Shown: positions 24,077 to 31,288 of the stretch, piece after piece
Layout of the letters: the number at the start of each line of letters is the position of its first letter
Numbering within the stretch: position 1 is the stretch's first letter
Assembly (NCBI GenBank): GCA_024224995.1
Contig: JAAENB010001175.1
Location: 1-37,110 of the forward strand
DNA: 37,110 nt
From: a bacterium
GTDB lineage: Bacteria > Spirochaetota > UBA4802 > UBA5550
Reading direction: 5' to 3'
Notes under the pieces: generated by a model
What the model was told of the DNA's origin: nothing
Databases searched by the model: none
What the model saw: the letters and a program-made list of their open reading frames with translations, nothing else
Made by a program: the position numbers and the translations under genes

Positions 24077-25102
24077 CAAGTGTTCATACATATAATTCTT
24101 CAAAACATCCCTTGCGGGGGCGCTCATATTTTCAAATTTGAGCGTATAATATAAAATATTTCCCTCTTCAATGGTTTTATTCGCGATTATTTTTGAAATA
24201 ATCTCAAACTGAAATTCCATCAGCTCAAACTTAATAAAATACAAATGCCGATAATCAAGTTTTTCAGTAACCCGCACTACAACCTCAAAATCGTTTATTT
24301 TGTATAAGGTCCCGCTAATTTCCTCAGCCTCTTCCGCAGGTCCGGGGTCCGCGTTGAGAACAGACGCGGGGACAATTAAATCGCAATAGGGATGCCGCAC
24401 CTCCCGCTCCCTGGAAAATTCTTCGGGAATTTCAATAGTCAGCAGTTTATTTTCCAGTTTCTTTGTATTGGTAATAAAGCTGTATTCAGCATCCCCGCTG
24501 CGCCAGAGAAAAACCTTAACAGGGTTCTCTCCTGTGAGGCTCTGAAGCCGCCTGGGGTTTCTGAACAGACGCAGGATAATTCCCTTTTCATTCACGTCCT
24601 CTGCTATTTTCCCCAGGAAAATCTCCTTCTTTTCAGTAACAAAATAGAGAAGTTGATTTTTCTCGATATTTGACATACTTTCCAGTGGTCTTTTAAAATT
24701 TGCCGGGTGATACAGCTTTTCGTAAATAATCGTTATATCTTTGCAGATCGCTGCCAGGGAATCCTCTGCCTCATTTCCCTCTCTTAAAAATTCCAGGAAT
24801 TTAGCAACAGCTGACTCAAAGAATTGAGAATATGTCAAAAGCTGGGTAGGATTCGAAAGCCTGAGTATCCCCACCATATTGTTGATAATCTTGATCTGAA
24901 AGTTTGAAAGCCCCAGGCGCTTCATTTTAAATAGAAAAAGCTGCTGATCATTGAACTTCCGGGCTTGCTGACTCCGGTAATATTTTATTAACCCGAACAG
25001 AAGAATTACCAGCGCGAAAAAAAGCAGGAGCAATATTATTTGCGTGGGTGTACCCACACTGAATTTTACCCCAAAAACCGTAGAGCCATCAGTACCATTC
25101 AT
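24074..25102 (-). CDS. Membrane-anchored YcgR/PilZ-like c-di-GMP receptor candidate
   Basis: A 342-residue protein with one N-terminal TM (about residues 20-42), a helical region to about 150, then two beta domains. The first (about 150-225) resembles the YcgR N-domain and ends in R-E-R-E-V-R-H-P, a plausible RxxxR c-di-GMP switch; the second (255-330) has PilZ-like strands but no clear D/N-x-S-x-x-G, so binding may be weak or lost. Such anchored PilZ proteins are common in spirochaetes. Start is ATG 25102 with AGGAGG 5 bases upstream; the longer frame from 25126 would overlap the promoter -10. It may link c-di-GMP to motility, since a c-di-GMP phosphodiesterase is encoded at 31289. Confidence 0.65.
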   Translation of the reverse strand: MNGTDGSTVFGVKFSVGTPTQIILLLLFFALVILLFGLIKYYRSQQARKFNDQQLFLFKMKRLGLSNFQIKIINNMVGILRLSNPTQLLTYSQFFESAVAKFLEFLREGNEAEDSLAAICKDITIIYEKLYHPANFKRPLESMSNIEKNQLLYFVTEKKEIFLGKIAEDVNEKGIILRLFRNPRRLQSLTGENPVKVFLWRSGDAEYSFITNTKKLENKLLTIEIPEEFSREREVRHPYCDLIVPASVLNADPGPAEEAEEISGTLYKINDFEVVVRVTEKLDYRHLYFIKFELMEFQFEIISKIIANKTIEEGNILYYTLKFENMSAPARDVLKNYMYEHL

Positions 25103-25465
25103 ATTGTCCTCCTGTACTATAACCATATATTGTAGAAACTACAAAGTCAAATAAAAAACAGGTGAAAGGTTCAAGGGGCAAAACAAAACATGTTGATAAC
25201 TATCGTTAAGGAATCTAAAAAATCAAATTAAATTGTGTTTTTTCAAAGGGTCAATAGGGAATACAGTTCGATATACAGGTTTGCCACGGACCTTTTCCCT
25301 GAATTTAACGGTTTTGGTCATGATTTTGACTTATTTTGTTTATATCAGGGCATTTTTTTAAGGAGTCTATATCACTCCGGGCATACCTCGCCCTTCTCCT
25401 GGCTTACCGGAGGCAGATTGGGGTTCGATTAGGGTTTTATTTATAGTATAATATAGTAATTTTGT
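25103..25465. other. 363-base spacer, promoter at one end, otherwise no gene seen
   Basis: The left end carries the PilZ-like gene promoter. The rest has CTCCGG/CCGGAG at about 25375 and 25409 as a weak inverted pair and a 65-codon plus-strand frame (25235-25432) without a ribosome site or recognisable similarity, which I do not accept as a gene. Confidence 0.5.
25122..25150 (-). promoter_or_regulatory. Promoter of the PilZ-like gene with palindromic spacer
   Basis: On the minus strand TTGACT (25150-25145) and TATGGT (25127-25122) are 17 bases apart. The spacer carries TGTAGAAACTACA (25131-25143), a possible operator. Confidence 0.5.
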
Positions 25466-25951
25466 CTATAATAGAAACTTTTGCAGGGTCTCCTGATTGG
25501 GAACTCCCCAAAACATAACAAAGGTCTTAATTCCGTCATATTTACCCTCACTGAAAATATAGTTGTGTGGATACTTATCAACATCCCCTTTTGGATCTTT
25601 GGAGAGAAGCAGATCGTCCAGATAGTTATTTATTGCGAAAGCAATGATTGCGGAAACCGACAACTTATGGACCTTACGTAAGTCGAGACAATTCTCATAC
25701 ACCGACGAGTCAAAAACGACGTGGCAGTGATACCACGGTTCGGCTCCGCTCACCGCAGGCTCGTCCTCAAGGGGACTGAGCTGGTATTTGACAGTGCCGA
25801 ACATCTTGTAGTCAAACGGATCTTTTTCCATAACCTTTTGGATAAGCAGTTCCACGAGACGACTTCGGGCAATACCCATCGTTTTGGCGGAAGATTGCAG
25901 CAGCTCGAAATTTTCCAGAGTTATATTGAAAGTAGTGTAAACCAGATGCAT
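25466..25951 (-). CDS. Putative DNA-binding protein with two ribbon-helix-helix-like segments
   Basis: A 161-residue protein. Residues 4-43 read as a beta strand (Y-T-T-F-N-I-T-L) and two helices (L-L-Q-S-S-A-K-T-M-G-I-A-R-S-R-L-V-E-L-L-I) with the G-x-x-R-S-x-L spacing of CopG/Arc repressors. A second strand-helix-helix (H-C-H-V-V-F then L-D-L-R-K-V-H-K-L-S-V-S-A-I-I-A-F-A-I) spans 75-115. If both fold so, one chain forms a pseudo-dimer. The assignment is from pattern only. ATG 25951 has CAGGAG 7 bases upstream. It lies divergent to the TetR gene, 192 bases apart. A function other than DNA binding is possible. Confidence 0.55.
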   Translation of the reverse strand: MHLVYTTFNITLENFELLQSSAKTMGIARSRLVELLIQKVMEKDPFDYKMFGTVKYQLSPLEDEPAVSGAEPWYHCHVVFDSSVYENCLDLRKVHKLSVSAIIAFAINNYLDDLLLSKDPKGDVDKYPHNYIFSEGKYDGIKTFVMFWGVPNQETLQKFLL

Positions 25952-26054
25952 AATGATTCTCCTGATGTAAAAATTTGAAGTAGAAACACAACCCCTCATT
26001 AATAGGACGAATGGGAAGGCCTTTTGATGAAATTTTTTTTTAAATTTTCGCGAT

Positions 26055-26078
26055 TTTTTTACTTTTTTACTTTTTTAC
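26055..26078. repeat. Three tandem TTTTTTAC repeats
   Basis: TTTTTTAC occurs three times in immediate succession (26055-26062, 26063-26070, 26071-26078) and is followed by further A-tracts. It lies upstream of the TetR promoter between divergent genes and would give curved DNA or a variable-length tract. Confidence 0.7.
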
Positions 26079-26108
26079 AAAAAATTTACAAAAAAACGGT
26101 CAAAAAAG

Positions 26109-26137
26109 TTGACGATAAACGAATATTCGTTTATTTT
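26109..26137 (+). promoter_or_regulatory. TetR gene promoter with embedded operator
   Basis: TTGACG (26109-26114), a 17-base spacer and TATTTT (26132-26137). The spacer is filled by the perfect 18-base palindrome TAAACGAATATTCGTTTA (26116-26133). Transcription would start at about 26144, the ATG itself, so the mRNA may be leaderless. The operator between the two promoter boxes implies autorepression. Confidence 0.7.
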
Positions 26138-26143
26138 AGAAGT

Positions 26144-26719
26144 ATGAGAATAAGGGATGATAAGAAATACGAAGCAATCAGCAACGCGGCCATTGCGTTA
26201 ATCAACAGTGAAGGGTTTGCCGCAACGTCCATGTCGAAAATTGCTAAAAAGGCAGGAGTTTCTCCGGCAACGATATATATATACTTTGAGAACAAAGAAG
26301 ACCTGTTGATTAAAACCTATATGATGGTAAAAAAAGCTTTTGCCGATGCGATCCTGGAAGGAATCGATTTAAACCAGCCGGTGAACACGGTATTTCGTAC
26401 TGTCTGGTTCAGGTACTATGATGTTATTAACCAGCATCTTGATGATTTTATTTTTACCGAACAATTTTCCAATTCACCCATTGTTGACAGGATTGACCAT
26501 GAAGAAATTGAATCCTATTTTAAGCCCTTAATTTATTTGATCGAACAGGGCCAGCAGGAAAATCTCATAAAGGAGATGCCCTTTGATATGATCGTTGCCT
26601 GCGCTTTTTTTCCTGTAGTTTTTCTTATAAAAAGCAGCTGTAAAGGAAATTTTGAACTGAACAAAGAGAACCTGGAACTGGTATACCAGGCGGCATGGGA
26701 TGCCATTAAAAAAGAATAA
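26144..26719 (+). CDS. TetR/AcrR-family transcriptional regulator
   Basis: A 191-residue repressor. The N-terminal HTH covers about 28-50: T-S-M-S-K-I-A-K-K-A-G-V-S-P-A-T-I-Y-I-Y-F followed by E-N-K-E-D-L-L, the TetR signature. The remaining helices form the ligand and dimer domain. Start is placed at ATG 26144; the frame is open to 26024 but that stretch is Phe/Lys low-complexity from A/T tracts and covers the promoter. No ribosome site precedes 26144, consistent with a leaderless message. Its operator recurs before the next gene (26739-26756), so it should control itself and the MBL-fold lipoprotein, probably in response to a lipophilic ligand. Confidence 0.88.
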   Translation: MRIRDDKKYEAISNAAIALINSEGFAATSMSKIAKKAGVSPATIYIYFENKEDLLIKTYMMVKKAFADAILEGIDLNQPVNTVFRTVWFRYYDVINQHLDDFIFTEQFSNSPIVDRIDHEEIESYFKPLIYLIEQGQQENLIKEMPFDMIVACAFFPVVFLIKSSCKGNFELNKENLELVYQAAWDAIKKE

Positions 26720-26733
26720 TTTTTTTTCTAAGA

Positions 26734-26756
26734 TATAATAAATGAATATTCGTTTA
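26734..26756 (+). promoter_or_regulatory. Second TetR operator and promoter before the MBL-fold gene
   Basis: TAAATGAATATTCGTTTA (26739-26756) differs from the operator in front of the regulator at one position, and the following TTTTA is also shared. TATAAT (26734-26739) abuts it, placing the operator across the transcription start; the -35 is poor. GGAGG and ATG 26779 follow. Confidence 0.75.
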
Positions 26757-26778
26757 TTTTAAAATCCGGAGGGAACAA

Positions 26779-27990
26779 ATGAAAATAAAAAACAAAATAA
26801 GAATATCAACAAGAAGCAAAAAACTGCTTATATTCAGCGTACCGGTTTTGCTGATTCTCATTGCAATAGGCAGTGCAGCCTGCACTACGATGTCCCGAAT
26901 ACCATTCAAAGGAGCACAAAAAATGACTATTGAACAATCAGAGAACTATAAAAACGGCCTCTTCATCAATCCATCGGGTAATGGAACCGTAATGAAAAGT
27001 AAAGCCTGGGATACAATGAAAGAATATCTCTTTGGCAAACAAGAGCGCGTTCCCAAAGAACCCCTGGATGTTTTAACAGTAGATCCCGGAACTCTGCTGA
27101 GCACAGATGAAGAGGAACTCAAGGTTACCTGGCTGGGCCACTCTTCCACAATCATAGAAATTGAAGGAAGCCTCATCTTCACGGACCCAATATTCAGCAA
27201 GCGCCCGTCCCCTGTTTCATTTGCCGGGCCAAAACGCTATCACCGGTCCTTAGCCCTGAACCCAAAGGATTTTCCTGAGATAGACCTGGTTATTATTTCA
27301 CACGATCATTATGATCATCTCGATTACGGTACTATCAAAAAGATCCATCATAAGGTGAAGCAGTTTATTACTCCATTGGGAGTGGGCGCGTACCTGGTAA
27401 AATGGGGCGTTTCTCCTGAAAAAATAACCGAACTGGACTGGTGGCAGGAAACGAAGACCATAAAAGGGCTAAAAATCGCTGCCACGCCGTCCGAACATTT
27501 CTCCGGCCGGGGCCTTTTTGATACATATGAAACGCTCTGGGCTTCATGGGTCATCAAAGGGAACAAACACCGGGTCTTCTATAGCGGAGATTCTGCCTAT
27601 ACTCCGGCATTTAAAAAGATCGGGCAAAAATACGGTCCCTTTGATATTACTCTCATGGAAAACGGCCAATACAATGAACGATGGGAGCATGTCCATATGC
27701 TGCCGGAGCAGTCTCTCCAGGCTCACCTGGACCTGCGCGGAAAGGTTATGATCCCGGTCCACTGGGGCGCCTACAACCTTTCTTTCCATGACTGGTTTGA
27801 ACCTGTAGAACGGCTCTTAAAAGCAGCAGAAAAACATCCTGTCACTATTGCAACTCCCCGCATTGGCGAAACTGTTGTTTATGATAAATATATCCCAACT
27901 GCCTACTGGTGGCTGAATCAGGGTAAAAAAGAGAAGGCTGTTGCCGGTTTAAGCAGCAGTACCGGGAAAATGGCTTTGAGTGAGAAATAA
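26779..27990 (+). CDS. NAPE-PLD-like metallo-beta-lactamase-fold lipid hydrolase, membrane-anchored
   Basis: A 403-residue protein. A basic N-terminus and hydrophobic segment (residues 15-34) end in G-S-A-A-C, a possible lipoprotein site at C35. The catalytic part shows T-W-L-G-H-S-S-T, F-T-D-P-I-F-S-x-R-x-S-P, G-P-K-R, the metal motif S-H-D-H-Y-D-H-L-D-Y near 173, S-G-D-S-A-Y and P-V-H-W-G-A-Y. This set matches the N-acyl-phosphatidylethanolamine phospholipase D branch of the MBL fold, which cleaves phospholipid head groups; a generic phosphodiesterase role remains possible. It is 59 bases after the tetR stop, with GGAGG upstream, and is preceded by a copy of the TetR operator. Confidence 0.8.
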   Translation: MKIKNKIRISTRSKKLLIFSVPVLLILIAIGSAACTTMSRIPFKGAQKMTIEQSENYKNGLFINPSGNGTVMKSKAWDTMKEYLFGKQERVPKEPLDVLTVDPGTLLSTDEEELKVTWLGHSSTIIEIEGSLIFTDPIFSKRPSPVSFAGPKRYHRSLALNPKDFPEIDLVIISHDHYDHLDYGTIKKIHHKVKQFITPLGVGAYLVKWGVSPEKITELDWWQETKTIKGLKIAATPSEHFSGRGLFDTYETLWASWVIKGNKHRVFYSGDSAYTPAFKKIGQKYGPFDITLMENGQYNERWEHVHMLPEQSLQAHLDLRGKVMIPVHWGAYNLSFHDWFEPVERLLKAAEKHPVTIATPRIGETVVYDKYIPTAYWWLNQGKKEKAVAGLSSSTGKMALSEK

Positions 27991-27995
27991 GAACA

Positions 27996-28019
27996 GGGAA
28001 AAAATACGGAAGAAACTGT
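27996..28019 (+). repeat. Dispersed element TACGGAAGAAACTGT, copy 2
   Basis: GGGAAAAAA precedes TACGGAAGAAACTGT, beginning 6 bases after the stop of the MBL-fold gene. Confidence 0.8.
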
Positions 28020-28070
28020 GCTTGCACCGGGGCCTATTTTGCGAAGATGCTCCGGCAAGGGTTTGGTTCT

Positions 28071-28093
28071 GAGAGACGTTGCAGTGCAACGCC
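28071..28093. repeat. GACGTTGC-type palindrome, copy a
   Basis: CGTTGCA and TGCAACG are perfect inverted arms around one base, preceded by GAGAGA. Related to the palindromes at 3281 and 28221. Confidence 0.75.
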
Positions 28094-28220
28094 TTTACTG
28101 GCTGGTTTCCGGCCAGGGCTATGGAGATTCCGGGAAGGGTGCGACCCCTACGCGGTGTTTATCTGGGATTCCCCTCTGTGGTGTTGACCCGGGACAAATC
28201 TCCGGGAAACCAACCCGTAA

Positions 28221-28240
28221 AGACGTTGCACGCAACGTCT
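28221..28240. repeat. GACGTTGC-type palindrome, copy b
   Basis: AGACGTTGC and GCAACGTCT are perfect 9-base arms around AC; CTCT follows. It is the cleanest copy of this palindrome family in the window. Confidence 0.8.
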
Positions 28241-28349
28241 CTCTTTCCGGAAAACCAGCCCTATTTAAAAAGAGTTTCTTGAGAGAAGTTACGAATAAAT
28301 TTGCATTTTTTCCTTTATCTTTATCCCCCATTCTATAAGATAGGGTATT

Positions 28350-29198
28350 ATGGATTTTATCATCGACTTTCATACTCATATTTTTCAACAGGATATCTGC
28401 GGCAACAGGGATTCATGCCTGGATGATGAACAATTCAGATATCTCTATAAGGATGCCCGGGCCAAACTAATTGACCATACTGTCCTTCTTGAATCAATGA
28501 AGGACTCAGGTCTTACTCATGCAGTGGCAATGGGTTTTCCCTGGATAAAAAAAGAGTATGCCCTGGAACAAAACCGTTATTTCAGTACAATAAACAAAAT
28601 TTCTCAGGGCACAATCCTCCCCTTTGGAACAGTTCCCCTGGAAGCAAAAGACGATATCGACACCTGGGTTCGAGAGATAAAGGAAATGGGGCTGTTTGGC
28701 ATTGGGGAAACAGCCTTTTATCTTGATGGGATGAACGAAACCAATTATGAATACCTTGAAAACCTTTTAAAAGGGGCGCGCAAGTACTCATTACCCCTGT
28801 GCCTGCATGTAAACGAACCCGTGGGGCATCTTTACCCGGGGAAGTATGATCCTTCGTTCTCACGCTTATATCCCCTGGTCGCGGCTTACCCCGATGTGAC
28901 CATAATTTTCTCTCACTGGGGCGGAGGCCTTCCCTTTTATGAGCTCATGCCCGAGGTTTCCAAAGCCTTTAAAAACTTTTATTATGATACTGCTGCTTCT
29001 CCATATCTTTATGATGATACAGTCTATACCGCGGCAGCAAATATTATTGGAACCAAAAAAATACTGTTTGGAAGCGATTTTCCCCTGCTACCCTTTGAAC
29101 GGTACAAAAAACCTATAGAAGAAAATATACAGGACAAAGAAGCCCAAAAGGGTATACTCGGCAATAACGCGGCCAGGCTTCTGGGGCTTACGGAATAA
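28350..29198 (+). CDS. Amidohydrolase-2 family metal-dependent hydrolase
   Basis: A 282-residue TIM-barrel enzyme. D-F-H-T-H near residue 6 gives the first two metal ligands, L-H-V-N-E-P the third, F-S-H-W-G-G the fourth and F-G-S-D-F-P the catalytic Asp; I-L-G-N-N-A-A-R-L-L-G at the end is typical of Amidohydro_2. The family includes decarboxylases and hydrolases of aromatic or cyclic acids, so the reaction is not fixed. It stands 4 bases before etfB and is probably co-transcribed with etfBA. Only a weak AGGG precedes ATG 28350. Confidence 0.85.
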   Translation: MDFIIDFHTHIFQQDICGNRDSCLDDEQFRYLYKDARAKLIDHTVLLESMKDSGLTHAVAMGFPWIKKEYALEQNRYFSTINKISQGTILPFGTVPLEAKDDIDTWVREIKEMGLFGIGETAFYLDGMNETNYEYLENLLKGARKYSLPLCLHVNEPVGHLYPGKYDPSFSRLYPLVAAYPDVTIIFSHWGGGLPFYELMPEVSKAFKNFYYDTAASPYLYDDTVYTAAANIIGTKKILFGSDFPLLPFERYKKPIEENIQDKEAQKGILGNNAARLLGLTE

Positions 29199-29202
29199 TA
29201 CT

Positions 29203-29979
29203 ATGAAGATCCTTGTTTGCGTAAAACAGGTTGTGGAAAGCACCTCTCCCCTGGAAATTGATCCGGAAAAGGGCTGGATCAGGGATTCCGGCTCAATAAG
29301 CTGCCGGATGAACCGCTTTGATGAATATGCCCTGGAAGAGGCAGTTCAGATCAAAGAAAAATTGGCCGGGGTTACAATTGATGCCCTTTCCATAGGCCCG
29401 GAGAGAGTACGATCCGTACTAACAAAGGCTCTGGAAAAAGGAGCAGACAATGCTGTTTATATACCGGACACCAGCCCCGGGTATACTCTTCCGGCAGCAC
29501 GGGCCGCCATAATAGCCTGGTACGCCTCATCCGGGGACTATGACCTTATTTTTACCGGGGTTATGGCAGAAGATGATATGGAATCCCAGGTTGGCCCTTT
29601 AACAGCAGCAAAACTGGACATCCCCTGCGCCGTATCTGTCATTAGCGAGGTTCTCTCTCCCGGTGAAAATAAAATAACAATCGAAAGTGAAATAGAAAAA
29701 GGAATCCGGGCAAAAGCGGAATTATCCCTCCCAGCCCTGCTCACAATCCAGTCCGGCATAAACCGGCCGCGATACCCATCTCTCTCAAATGTTCTCAGGG
29801 CAAAGGCACAGAAAATACCGGAGCTTATTCCGCCGGAACCGCTATTAGCAGCTATCAATCCAGGAATTTCCCTGTCCATACCCCAAAAATTAAAACAGGG
29901 AACCGTTATAGAAGGAACAACAGAAGAAAAAGCAGACAGGCTCATAAGTATTCTCCGGAGTAAATCGTTATTATCATGA
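29203..29979 (+). CDS. etfB: Electron transfer flavoprotein beta subunit
   Basis: A 258-residue protein opening M-K-I-L-V-C-V-K-Q-V, with N-R-F-D-E-Y-A-L-E-E-A near 37 and the nucleotide-binding segment G-V-M-A-E-D-D-M-E-S-Q-V-G-P near 121-134, standard for EtfB. It binds AMP or, in bifurcating forms, a second FAD, and with EtfA moves electrons between acyl-CoA dehydrogenase-like partners and quinone or other carriers. The T-x-x-x-x-x-x-Q-V-G region here reads A-E-D-D-M-E-S-Q-V-G-P. Its stop overlaps the etfA start (ATGA, 29976-29979). Confidence 0.92.
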   Translation: MKILVCVKQVVESTSPLEIDPEKGWIRDSGSISCRMNRFDEYALEEAVQIKEKLAGVTIDALSIGPERVRSVLTKALEKGADNAVYIPDTSPGYTLPAARAAIIAWYASSGDYDLIFTGVMAEDDMESQVGPLTAAKLDIPCAVSVISEVLSPGENKITIESEIEKGIRAKAELSLPALLTIQSGINRPRYPSLSNVLRAKAQKIPELIPPEPLLAAINPGISLSIPQKLKQGTVIEGTTEEKADRLISILRSKSLLS

Positions 29980-30980
29980 ACAATAAAAAAATCCTTCTCA
30001 TTATAGAGACTATCAACAATAAACCAATAGCGTCAACAATAGAGCTTATCAATTTTTCCCGGATACTTTCTCCGGATAATCCCGATGAAACAGGGATCAT
30101 TGTAAGCGGAAGCTCCATCAAAGAAACAGCCGCGGAACTGGCCCAATCCACAGGAATGGATGTACTGGCACTGGAAAACGAACATCTGGAATATTATAAT
30201 TATGATATCCTTTCACAGATTATTTCCGGCCTGATGCAGGAATCTTCACCAAAATATATCTGCCTGCTCCATACCATGCAGGGGTCGCAAACAGGAGCTT
30301 TTATCGCTGAAAAAGCCGGAATGAGGTATCTCACATCAGTTGACTCCTGCTCCGTAAAAGAAAAAAAACCGGTTTTTACCAGGTCCGTATTTAACGGAAA
30401 AATGAAAATGAACACCGGAACAGAAGAAGAACCAGCAGTAATAACACTGGAACCGGGAGCCTTTGCCCTGAAAAAGACAGAACCGGAAATTCCGGAAAAG
30501 AGTCCCGGAATTATGGAGCTTCAACAGCCTGAAATGTTACCCCGCAGGTATGTCCCTCTTGGCTATGAAGAACCCGATGAAAAGGAGAATCCCATAGAAG
30601 AAGCAGAAGTAATAGTTGCTGCCGGAAGAGGGATAGGAAAGGAAGAAAACCTGGAACTGGTAAAACAGGCAGTTACTCTTTTCAAAAATAGTGCCATCGG
30701 AGCCTCCCGGGCTATTTGCGACCGGGACTGGCTGCCCTATTCCTGCCAGGTAGGGATAACCGGGAAAACCGTAACACCCCGGCTCTATCTTGCCTGCGGT
30801 ATTTCAGGCGCCGGCCAGCATATTTCAGGGATGAAAAACTCACAAATGGTTATTTCTATTAACAATGACCCTGACGCGGCAATTTTCTCAATTTCCGATT
30901 ATATAATAGTAGAAAACCTGGCAGTATTTTTGCCATTATTTATTAATAAATACCATGAATCGAGTGAAAAAGAGCAATGA
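29976..30980 (+). CDS. etfA: Electron transfer flavoprotein alpha subunit
   Basis: A 334-residue protein. The C-terminal FAD domain is clear: V-A-A-G-R-G-I-G, G-A-S-R-A-I-C-D-R-D-W-L-P, Q-V-G-I-T-G-K-T-V-T-P, Y-L-A-C-G-I-S-G-A-G-Q-H-I-S-G-M and I-N-N-D-P-D-A-A-I-F. In most EtfA the sequence is G-Q-T-G; here Ile replaces Gln, which may tune the flavin. The N-terminal part is divergent, as usual. ATGA overlaps couple it to etfB in front and to a frameshifted cysteine-cluster gene behind. No dehydrogenase or ETF-quinone reductase gene is in the window, so the redox partners are unknown. Confidence 0.92.
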   Translation: MNNKKILLIIETINNKPIASTIELINFSRILSPDNPDETGIIVSGSSIKETAAELAQSTGMDVLALENEHLEYYNYDILSQIISGLMQESSPKYICLLHTMQGSQTGAFIAEKAGMRYLTSVDSCSVKEKKPVFTRSVFNGKMKMNTGTEEEPAVITLEPGAFALKKTEPEIPEKSPGIMELQQPEMLPRRYVPLGYEEPDEKENPIEEAEVIVAAGRGIGKEENLELVKQAVTLFKNSAIGASRAICDRDWLPYSCQVGITGKTVTPRLYLACGISGAGQHISGMKNSQMVISINNDPDAAIFSISDYIIVENLAVFLPLFINKYHESSEKEQ

Positions 30981-31155
30981 AATGCGCGCGATAAAATCGT
31001 TTCCTCCGGAGGAGCCGAATATAAAACCTGCGCTTTTCTTGCCTGGGAAGGAAACCTTTCTTTATGTGAGATCTATGAAACACGGCCGGAAACATGCAAA
31101 AACCTGGTTCCCGGTTCCACAAAACTCTGTTCTTTATGGGGCTCTCCCGAATAAA
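30977..31155 (+). pseudogene. Frameshifted YkgJ-like cysteine-cluster protein
   Basis: ATG 30977 overlaps the etfA stop as ATGA, repeating the etfB-etfA coupling, but the frame M-K-C-A-R ends at TAA after five codons. Moving to the frame from 30991 gives D-K-I-V then T-C-A-F-L-A-W-E-G-N-L-S-L-C-E-I-Y-E-T-R-P, E-T-C and S-T-K-L-C to a TAA near 31155. C-x-I-Y-E-x-R-P-x-x-C is the signature of YkgJ zinc/iron cluster proteins. The shift falls in the run GCGCGCG; one lost GC unit would restore the frame (59 residues). The usual N-terminal C-x-x-C-C is missing, so it is also truncated or divergent. It could be a sequencing error, a dead gene or slippage. Confidence 0.6.
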
Positions 31156-31288
31156 ACCCAAACAAAAAGGATTAATATCGTTGACAGGTGCAAATATTAT
31201 GATAAAATTTTATAATGAGGTATATGAACTATACGAAAGCCGGGAAACCACAGAAGAAAGAATATCTTCCGGCTAATAGAGGATCATA
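31156..31288. other. Short spacer with a possible promoter and a 25-codon frame
   Basis: TTGACA at 31180 and TATAAT at 31210 are 24 bases apart, too far for a standard promoter, although either could pair with a weaker box. A 25-codon frame starts at ATG 31199 and ends just before the ribosome site of the next gene; it has no supporting evidence. Confidence 0.35.

Larger units (their letters stand above)
27991..28349. repeat. Repeat-rich 359-base spacer
   Basis: No credible gene. It contains copy 2 of the dispersed element (27996-28019), the GACGTTGC palindromes at 28071-28093 and 28221-28240, and inverted GGCTGGTTTCCGG (28100-28112) versus CCGGAAAACCAGCC (28247-28260). The whole block has a nested inverted layout like a decayed small mobile or palindromic element. 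Open frames through it are low-quality. Confidence 0.65.

Noticed and set aside
26024..26143. 40-residue extension of the TetR protein
   Set aside because: Phe/Lys-rich low complexity derived from A/T tracts, covering the promoter and operator.
28018..28388. Open frames on both strands through the spacer before the amidohydrolase
   Set aside because: They run through palindromic repeats, have no ribosome sites and no recognisable protein features.
30955..31215. 86-codon plus-strand frame after etfA
   Set aside because: It begins inside etfA and is out of frame with the YkgJ-type cysteine pattern, which better explains this stretch.
31199..31276. 25-codon frame before the HD-GYP gene
   Set aside because: Acidic short peptide with no ribosome site of note or similarity; could be real but not supported.
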